From contig NZ_CP079822.1 in NCBI RefSeq assembly GCF_019334805.1, positions 1,674,001 to 1,738,000 of the forward strand: a stretch of 64,000 bases of DNA. The letters are read 5' to 3'. The notes beneath the pieces are model-generated. The model was not told the origin of the DNA. It ran no database searches and worked only from the letters and a program-made list of their open reading frames with translations. Origin of the DNA: Rothia mucilaginosa (lineage in GTDB: Bacteria > Actinomycetota > Actinomycetes > Actinomycetales > Micrococcaceae). How positions within the stretch are numbered: position 1 is the stretch's first letter; every line of letters begins with the position of its first letter. Positions 59,045 to 64,000 of the stretch are shown here, piece after piece. The translations under genes were made by a program, and so were the position numbers.

Positions 59045-60175
59045 ATGTCTGAAATTCAGATTGGCCTCTCCAAGAACGCCCGCCCCACCTACTCCCTGGA
59101 CGATGTGGCGCTGATTCCCACCCGCCGTACCCGCGACCGCCGCGACGTTGACACCTCCTGGCAGATTGACGCGTTCAAGTTCGACACCCCCATCATTGGT
59201 GCGCCCATGGACTCGGTCATGTCCCCGGCGACCGCCATTGCGCTGGGCAAACTGGGTGGCCTGGGCGTGCTGAACCTCGAGGGCCTGTGGACCCGCTACG
59301 AGGACCCGCAGCCGCTGCTCGACGAGATTGTTGAGTTGCCCGAGGCGGACCCCGCCTCCGCAACCACCCGCATGCAGCAGATTTATTCCGAGCCGATTAA
59401 GCCGGAACTGATCACTGCACGTCTGGAAGAGATTCGTGACTCCGGCGTGGTTGTTGCCGGCTCCCTGAGCCCGCAGAACACCCAGGAGCACTACGAGACC
59501 GTGGTGAAGGCTGGCGTTGAGCTGTTCGTCATCCGCGGTGCGTCCGTCTCTGCTGAGCACATTTCGACCTCGCACGAGCCGCTGAACCTGAAGAAGTTCA
59601 TCTACGAGCTCGACGTTCCGGTCATCGTTGGTGGCGTGGCTGGCTACTCGCAGGCTAAGCACCTGATGCGTACCGGCGCGGCCGGTGTGCTGGTGGGCTT
59701 CGGCGGCGGTTCTGCACAGACCACCCGCCAGGGCCTGGGCATCTCCGCACCGATGGCAACCGCTATCGCCGACGTGGCTGCGGCACGTTCGGACTACCTG
59801 GATGAGTCTGGCGGCCGCTACGTGCACGTGATTGCTGATGGCTCCCTGGGCCGTTCCGGCGACATGGTGAAGGCTCTCGCACTGGGCGCTGACGCTGTCA
59901 TGCTGGGTGCTCCGCTGGCTCGCGCATCCGAGGCTCCCGGCCAGGGCTGGTACTGGGGCAACGAGGCGCACTCGCTGGACTTCCCGCGCGGCGTGCGCAC
60001 CCCGCTGGGTGTTGTCGGCTCCCTGGAGGAGGTCCTGTACGGTCCTTCGCACCACGTGAACGGCACCAGCAACATTGTCGGTGCGCTCAAGCGCGCAATG
60101 GCTAACTGCGGCTACCTGGACCTGAAGAAGTTCCAGAAGGCGGACCTGACCGTGGTCCCCGCGTACCGCGGCTAA
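59045..60175 (+). CDS. guaB3: GuaB3-type IMP dehydrogenase family protein with Cys-to-Gln change
   Basis: 376 residues from ATG 59045; RBS GAAAGGA upstream. It lacks CBS domains. TIM-barrel segments: YSLDDVALIPTRRTRDRRDVDTSW, IIGAPMDSVMSPATA, PVIVGGVAGYSQAKHLMRTGAAGVLVGFGGGSAQTTRQ and GRYVHVIADGSLGRSGDMVKALALGADAVMLG. The loop that reads GPGSICTT in GuaB reads GGGSAQTT here: the catalytic Cys position is Gln (Q225). IMP dehydrogenase activity is therefore doubtful. Sits between guaB and guaA, the usual actinobacterial place for guaB3. Confidence 0.9.
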   Translation: MSEIQIGLSKNARPTYSLDDVALIPTRRTRDRRDVDTSWQIDAFKFDTPIIGAPMDSVMSPATAIALGKLGGLGVLNLEGLWTRYEDPQPLLDEIVELPEADPASATTRMQQIYSEPIKPELITARLEEIRDSGVVVAGSLSPQNTQEHYETVVKAGVELFVIRGASVSAEHISTSHEPLNLKKFIYELDVPVIVGGVAGYSQAKHLMRTGAAGVLVGFGGGSAQTTRQGLGISAPMATAIADVAAARSDYLDESGGRYVHVIADGSLGRSGDMVKALALGADAVMLGAPLARASEAPGQGWYWGNEAHSLDFPRGVRTPLGVVGSLEEVLYGPSHHVNGTSNIVGALKRAMANCGYLDLKKFQKADLTVVPAYRG

Positions 60176-60190
60176 TGTAGCTTCATGAAT

Positions 60191-60245
60191 CACCGCCTGG
60201 CGGTTGGCAAGTTTTGATCTGCCGGTCGCCGGGCGGTGCTTTCTA
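60191..60245 (+). terminator. Terminator-like hairpin after guaB3
   Basis: CACCGCCTGGCG (60191-60202) pairs with CGCCGGGCGGTG (60227-60238) with one wobble; GCTTTCTATAC follows. Confidence 0.6.
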
Positions 60246-60333
60246 TACGCATGCGCTACCCCCGTTAGGGCATGTAGCGGCACCCCGGGATGGGGGAGCG
60301 GCTACGTACCGTCGGCGGCGTACAGCGATAGCG

Positions 60334-60394
60334 TAAAATAGATATATCCCCGCGCAAGTGCGCGGATTAGTACCAACACGTTGAGGTAATTTTC
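60334..60394 (+). promoter_or_regulatory. guaA -10 element and short leader hairpin
   Basis: TAAAAT at 60334-60339. The leader carries CCGCGC-AAGT-GCGCGG (60350-60365). No purine riboswitch fold is evident. Confidence 0.45.
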
Positions 60395-61987
60395 GTGACC
60401 AACTCTGTGAACCTGGACCAGCTCGAAGAGCGTCCCGTCCTGGTGGTAGATTACGGTGCACAGTACGCACAGCTCATTGCTCGTCGCGTGCGTGAGGCCG
60501 GCATCTACTCCGAAATCGTCCCCCACTCCATGAGCACTGAGAAGATGCTCGCCAAGAACCCGGCAGCCATCGTGCTCTCCGGTGGCCCCTCCTCGGTCTA
60601 CGCCGATGGCGCCCCCAAGGGTGACAAGGCCCTGTTTGAAGCTGGCGTGCCGATCTTCGGTATCTGCTACGGCTTCCAGGTCATGGCCCAGACCCTCGGC
60701 GGCACCGTCGCCCAGACCGGTCTGCGCGAATACGGCGCAACCGACGCTGTGATCTGCGCTGAGAACTCCTCCTTCCTGACCGGCACCCCCACCACCCAGA
60801 ACGTGTGGATGTCTCACGGTGACTCCGTGACCGAAGCCCCCGAAGGCTTCGAGGTGCTGGCAACGACCCCCGGCGCATCCGTGGCAGCATTCGTGGATGA
60901 GTCCCGCAAGCTCGGCGGCGTGCAGTGGCACCCCGAGGTGAAGCACTCCGACTACGGCCAGGTCGCCCTGGAGAACTTCCTCTACAATGTGGCAGGTCTG
61001 AAGCCCACCTGGTCCACCAACAACATCATCGAAGAGCAGGTTGCTAAGATTCGCGAGCAGGTCGGTAGCGACCGCGTCATCTGCGCGCTCTCCGGCGGCG
61101 TTGACTCCTCCGTGGCAGCAGCACTCGTGCACAAGGCTGTTGGTGACCAGCTCACCTGCTTCTTCATTGACCACGGTCTGCTCCGTGAGGGCGAGCGTGA
61201 ACAGGTCGAGCAGGACTACGCAGCCTCCATGGGTATCAAGGTCATCACCATCGACGAGTCGGAGCGTTTCCTCTCCGCTCTCGAGGGCGTCACCGAGCCC
61301 GAGGCGAAGCGTAAGGCTATCGGCCGCGAGTTCATCCGCTCCTTCGAAGAGGCACAGCGCAAGCTGATTGCCGAAGCGGGCGAAGAGGGCGCAGACATCA
61401 AGTTCCTGGTCCAGGGCACCCTGTACCCGGACGTTGTCGAGTCCGGCGGTGGCGACGGCACCGCAAACATTAAGAGCCACCACAACGTGGGCGGCCTCCC
61501 CGACGACCTGACCTTCGAACTGGTTGAGCCGCTGCGCACCCTGTTCAAGGACGAGGTTCGCGCTATCGGTCGTGAGCTCGGCGTTCCCGAGAAGATCGTG
61601 GCACGTCAGCCGTTCCCCGGCCCCGGCCTGGGCATCCGCATTGTCGGCGAGGTTAATCGCGAGAACCTGGAGACCCTGCGTGCCGCTGACGCTATCGTGC
61701 GTGAAGAGCTGACCGCAGCAGGTCAGGATGAGCACATCTGGCAGTGCCCCGTGGTTCTGCTGGCTGGCGTTCGTTCCGTGGGCGTTCAGGGTGACGGCCG
61801 TACTTACGGCCACCCGATTGTTCTGCGCCCGGTCTCTTCGGAAGACGCAATGACCGCTGACTGGTCGCGCCTGCCGTACGACCTGCTGGCTAAGATCTCG
61901 AACCGTATTACCAACGAGGTCAAGGACGTTAACCGAGTGGTGCTGGACGTTACCTCCAAGCCCCCGGGAACCATTGAGTGGGAGTAA
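60395..61987 (+). CDS. guaA: GMP synthase (glutamine-hydrolysing)
   Basis: 530 residues, GTG start. The N-terminal glutamine amidotransferase domain has [15 protein letters not shown], the nucleophile in [16 protein letters not shown] and [13 protein letters not shown]. The ATP-pyrophosphatase domain has [20 protein letters not shown]. The dimerisation domain ends PPGTIEWE. It aminates XMP to GMP, completing the pathway begun by guaB. Its terminator is copied beyond the toxin-antitoxin pair downstream. Confidence 0.98.
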   Translation: MTNSVNLDQLEERPVLVVDYGAQYAQLIARRVREAGIYSEIVPHSMSTEKMLAKNPAAIVLSGGPSSVYADGAPKGDKALFEAGVPIFGICYGFQVMAQTLGGTVAQTGLREYGATDAVICAENSSFLTGTPTTQNVWMSHGDSVTEAPEGFEVLATTPGASVAAFVDESRKLGGVQWHPEVKHSDYGQVALENFLYNVAGLKPTWSTNNIIEEQVAKIREQVGSDRVICALSGGVDSSVAAALVHKAVGDQLTCFFIDHGLLREGEREQVEQDYAASMGIKVITIDESERFLSALEGVTEPEAKRKAIGREFIRSFEEAQRKLIAEAGEEGADIKFLVQGTLYPDVVESGGGDGTANIKSHHNVGGLPDDLTFELVEPLRTLFKDEVRAIGRELGVPEKIVARQPFPGPGLGIRIVGEVNRENLETLRAADAIVREELTAAGQDEHIWQCPVVLLAGVRSVGVQGDGRTYGHPIVLRPVSSEDAMTADWSRLPYDLLAKISNRITNEVKDVNRVVLDVTSKPPGTIEWE

Positions 61988-62032
61988 TCCCGCTTTGGGC
62001 TACCTAGCTTTGTAGCTGGGAGCCTGTGAAGG

Positions 62033-62078
62033 AGCCGCCCAGTGCATCCGTTTGTGGATGCGCCGGGCGGCTTCTTCG
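62033..62078 (+). terminator. Terminator of guaA (copy 1 of a duplicated hairpin)
   Basis: AGCCGCCC (62033-62040) pairs with GGGCGGCT (62065-62072); inner GCATCC with GGATGC; TTCTTCG tail. 41 of 44 positions match the hairpin at 62924-62967. Confidence 0.88.
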
Positions 62079-62119
62079 TATCTTCCTAACGATATATAGC
62101 GGGTCTGAAGATGGAGGGG

Positions 62120-62167
62120 TTGTCGTAGTACTGAAAGGAAAATATAATGTAGCTACGTAGTAACATT
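62120..62167 (+). promoter_or_regulatory. Promoter and operator of the toxin-antitoxin pair
   Basis: TTGTCG (62120-62125), 17-bp spacer, perfect TATAAT (62143-62148). An imperfect palindrome AATGT-N2-CTACGTAG-N2-ACATT at 62146-62167 overlaps the -10 end. Phd-type antitoxins commonly bind palindromes at this place, so it is the likely autorepression site. Confidence 0.7.
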
Positions 62168-62203
62168 CTTTATATTTTTGTGTTGCGCGTAGAAGGGGAA
62201 ATC

Positions 62204-62470
62204 ATGACCGTTATGACTAGCCGCGAGTTCAATCAGAACCTCGCCAAAGCCCAGAAGCAGGCTCAGCAATCACCCGTAATTATCACTAAGCGTGGTGAAC
62301 CCACCTATGTCCTTATGACCTATGAAGAGTATTCGCGTAGTCAGAATGAGAGCTCTTCCCTGTATGACTTCTTCGCCAACTACCCTCAACCTGCTGAAGG
62401 TATGGACCTGCCCGAAGAATTCCCCACGGTAGAACGTTCCGCACATCAGCGCCCCATTGTAGAGTTCTAG
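62204..62470 (+). CDS. Phd/YefM-family antitoxin
   Basis: 88 residues from ATG 62204 with AAGGGGAA upstream; TTG 62180 and ATG 62213 are alternatives. VMTSREFNQNLAKAQKQAQQSPVIITKRGEPTYVLMTYEEY is the Phd/YefM DNA-binding fold. The C-terminal ~40 residues (YDFFANYPQPAEGMDLPEEFPTVER) are acidic and Pro-rich, as expected for a toxin-binding tail. The toxin gene follows after 9 nt. Likely represses its own promoter through the palindrome at 62146. Confidence 0.92.
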   Translation: MTVMTSREFNQNLAKAQKQAQQSPVIITKRGEPTYVLMTYEEYSRSQNESSSLYDFFANYPQPAEGMDLPEEFPTVERSAHQRPIVEF

Positions 62471-62479
62471 GGAACAACG

Positions 62480-62902
62480 ATGTACCTGCTTGATACCAAT
62501 ATCATTTCTGAGTTGTGGAAGCTCTCACGCGGTAAGGCTGACCCTGTATTTGAATCGTGGTTTCGTGTTTACTCCGATAGGCCGCTCTATATTAGCGTCG
62601 TGACCCTGATGGAGCTGGAGCGTGGAGTACTCGCCATGGAGCGTAAAGATCCGGCACAAGGAGCGTATCTGCGTGAATGGTGCTCGACAGTTCGAGAGAA
62701 ATTTCAGAAACGAACTCTTGTTATTGACGGGGCTGTAGCTGATTATTGTGCAGGGCTTCATGTACCGGATAAAGCGCCGGAGAATGACGCGTGGATTGCT
62801 GCGACCGCGCTGGCACACGGTCTTACCCTGGTAACGCGCAATGTCAAAGATTTTGAGCGCCTCCCGGTTCGACTCCTTAACCCCTTCGAACCTACAACAT
62901 AG
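62480..62902 (+). CDS. PIN-domain ribonuclease toxin, VapC type
   Basis: 140 residues. The four acidic PIN positions are visible: D5 in YLLDTNIISELW, E45/E47 in VTLMELERGVLAME, D103 in PENDAWIAATALAHG and D124 in RNVKDFERL. VapC toxins cleave RNA, often tRNA or the 23S sarcin-ricin loop; the target here is unknown. It forms an operon with the Phd-type antitoxin, a mixed Phd-VapC pairing that is common. A copy of the guaA terminator follows. Confidence 0.93.
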   Translation: MYLLDTNIISELWKLSRGKADPVFESWFRVYSDRPLYISVVTLMELERGVLAMERKDPAQGAYLREWCSTVREKFQKRTLVIDGAVADYCAGLHVPDKAPENDAWIAATALAHGLTLVTRNVKDFERLPVRLLNPFEPTT

Positions 62903-62919
62903 CGAAGGTAAGGCCTGAA

Positions 62920-62970
62920 AAGAAGCCGCCCGGTGCATCCGAATGTGGATGCGCCGGGCGGCTTCTTTCA
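62920..62970 (+). terminator. Terminator of the toxin gene (copy 2 of the duplicated hairpin)
   Basis: Twenty-one-bp stem (62920-62940 with 62947-62967) with one wobble, loop GAATGT, tail TTCTTTC. Nearly identical to 62033-62076. Confidence 0.9.
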
Positions 62971-63109
62971 TATGAGCGTTTCTGAAAATATTCCGTAGCC
63001 TAGATTTTTCGCATGAATTTTAAAGAAAAACACCAAAATATTTAAAACGAGAGTTCAAATAAAAGAACTAAAAACTCTCCACAAAACCACACGGGGAAAA
63101 GAAAAACCT

Positions 63110-63571
63110 TTAATGCGGGTGATGTGGGTGACGAATCGAATCACGCCAATGAGCGCTCGACCCCAACCCAAAATGCAGAGCAAAAAACGTACCAAAACAG
63201 CAGAACCCAAACGCGCACGCCATATACACGCCGTAGGTCAGCATCATAAACTCAGAATCATGACTCACTCCCGACGCGACATTCAACACCAATGAGACGC
63301 CCAGAATGACAAGCCACACAGCGCTCGCAGCCGCAATCAGCCACGAGATAACACTCAACACCGGGTGAGTCACCCTAAAGGTCTGCTCAGGGCCCTCAGA
63401 GGCGGGTACAGCGGATACAGAAGCTGTAGCAGGGGTAGTAAGCAGGGCAGAAGAAGAGCGCCGCGGAATATGCGCATCAGCATGCTGGCTAGAAGCCTGC
63501 GCAGGACGCTTTGCAGATTGCTGGGGGACGCCACCGGATTCGGGAGGGGGAGATTGATACGGTTGTTGCAT
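63110..63571 (-). CDS. Small membrane protein, function unknown
   Basis: 153 residues from ATG 63571, with AGGAG 8 nt upstream; ATG 63586 would overlap that site. The first ~75 residues are polar and Pro/Gln/Ser-rich. Two membrane spans follow: HPVLSVISWLIAAASAVWLVILGVSLVLNVAS and FMMLTYGVYMACAFGFCCFGTFFALHFG. It ends in a His/Pro-rich tail (IRHPHHPH). No family recognised. Confidence 0.7.
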   Translation of the reverse strand: MQQPYQSPPPESGGVPQQSAKRPAQASSQHADAHIPRRSSSALLTTPATASVSAVPASEGPEQTFRVTHPVLSVISWLIAAASAVWLVILGVSLVLNVASGVSHDSEFMMLTYGVYMACAFGFCCFGTFFALHFGLGSSAHWRDSIRHPHHPH

Positions 63572-63586
63572 TGCGGGCTCCTGCAT

Positions 63587-63880
63587 ATTTAGCCTTACGG
63601 GAGAAGAAACAGCCTAGTTCCTCATCTCGTAAGAAATGAGTGTCTGTGATAGAACGAAAGAATGTGGTGGAAAATATATTCTCTCTATATTTCAAGATTA
63701 GAAGCGAACCGTATAAAAAACGAGAGCATCAGCGAATAAGATGCAATATGACGCGAAAATTTCGAAAAATACAACAAAAAATCAATAAACCTCAACCTGA
63801 AGGTTCAGTGTAGGGTTATTAGACAGGGACCTTAGCCGTAAAACAACGGCACAGACACAGCAACAGCGAAAGGAACGAGC
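63587..63880. other. AT-rich intergenic region before the right-edge gene
   Basis: Divergent promoters are expected here but I could not place any with confidence. AACCTGAAGGTT (about 63796-63807) is a short inverted repeat. Confidence 0.35.
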
Positions 63881-64000
63881 ATGGGAATGATCCTCCCACT
63901 CCTCTACTTAGGGGTAGGCTTCGGACTCGCAATGTTGCTACCCGAGCACTGGGGCAACAGCCTGAAAGAAAGCGCCTCCGCCCTGCTGACCCGCTGGATT
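63881..64000 (+). CDS. N-terminal fragment of a membrane protein (cut by window edge)
   Basis: ATG 63881 with AAAGGAA 7-12 nt upstream opens a frame that runs to the window end: 40 codons beginning MGMILPLLYLGVGFGLAMLLP. A hydrophobic first span is followed by a polar amphipathic stretch. The start resembles membrane transporters such as the LysO exporter family, but 40 residues are too few to assign it. Confidence 0.6.
   Translation, partial: MGMILPLLYLGVGFGLAMLLPEHWGNSLKESASALLTRWI

Noticed and set aside
60334..60394. Purine riboswitch before guaA
   Set aside because: The 60-nt leader has only a 6-bp hairpin, too small for a purine aptamer.

Overview
The window is a high-GC actinobacterial chromosome segment. 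Gene order, the mycothiol glycosyltransferase mshA, the absence of S14 from the spc operon and the codon usage all point to Micrococcaceae, most likely Rothia (R. mucilaginosa-like). The genus call is inference from recognised proteins and order; no database search was made. I saw no rRNA, tRNA, CRISPR array or transposase.

Positions 1-33,900 are the ribosomal protein and translation core. They hold the 3' end of fusA, tuf, a large membrane protein on the opposite strand, the S10 operon (rpsJ to rpsQ), a 6-kb accessory block, the spc operon (rplN to rplO), secY-adk-map, rlmN, the alpha operon (infA-rpmJ-rpsM-rpsK-rpoA-rplQ), truA, rplM-rpsI and ppk2. The accessory block (about 12.0-17.7 kb) sits exactly on the S10/spc boundary. 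It encodes a secreted beta-propeller protein with two copies of a C-terminal module, a Ser/Pro/Glu repeat stalk and an LANTG sortase signal. It also encodes a second, propeller-only paralogue without any export signal.

Positions 34,000-48,500 are mainly cell envelope and cofactor genes: glmM, mscL, a VanY-type lipoprotein, coaA, glmS, acpS, the bifunctional NAD(P)HX repair enzyme, an exopolysaccharide-type sugar transferase, mshA with an adjacent phosphatase-like gene, and alr. glmM and glmS feed UDP-GlcNAc synthesis. That pool serves peptidoglycan (with alr) and mycothiol (MshA uses UDP-GlcNAc).

Positions 48,540-57,071 hold the t6A37 tRNA-modification set tsaE-tsaB-rimI-tsaD, a GCS2-family glutamate-cysteine ligase, a THUMP-like methyltransferase and groES-groEL. 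Positions 57,382-61,987 are the GMP branch: guaB, a guaB3-type paralogue whose catalytic Cys position is Gln, and guaA. A Phd/VapC-type toxin-antitoxin module follows, bracketed by two near-identical terminator hairpins. The right end has a small membrane protein and the first 40 codons of another.

The most interesting signals are the surface-protein block in the S10/spc gap with its inverted-repeat elements, the mshA-phosphatase pair as a candidate for the missing mycothiol phosphatase, the toxin-antitoxin cassette between duplicated terminators, the GuaB3 active-site change, and several genes whose start codon sits 6-7 nt after a -10 hexamer (leaderless candidates).
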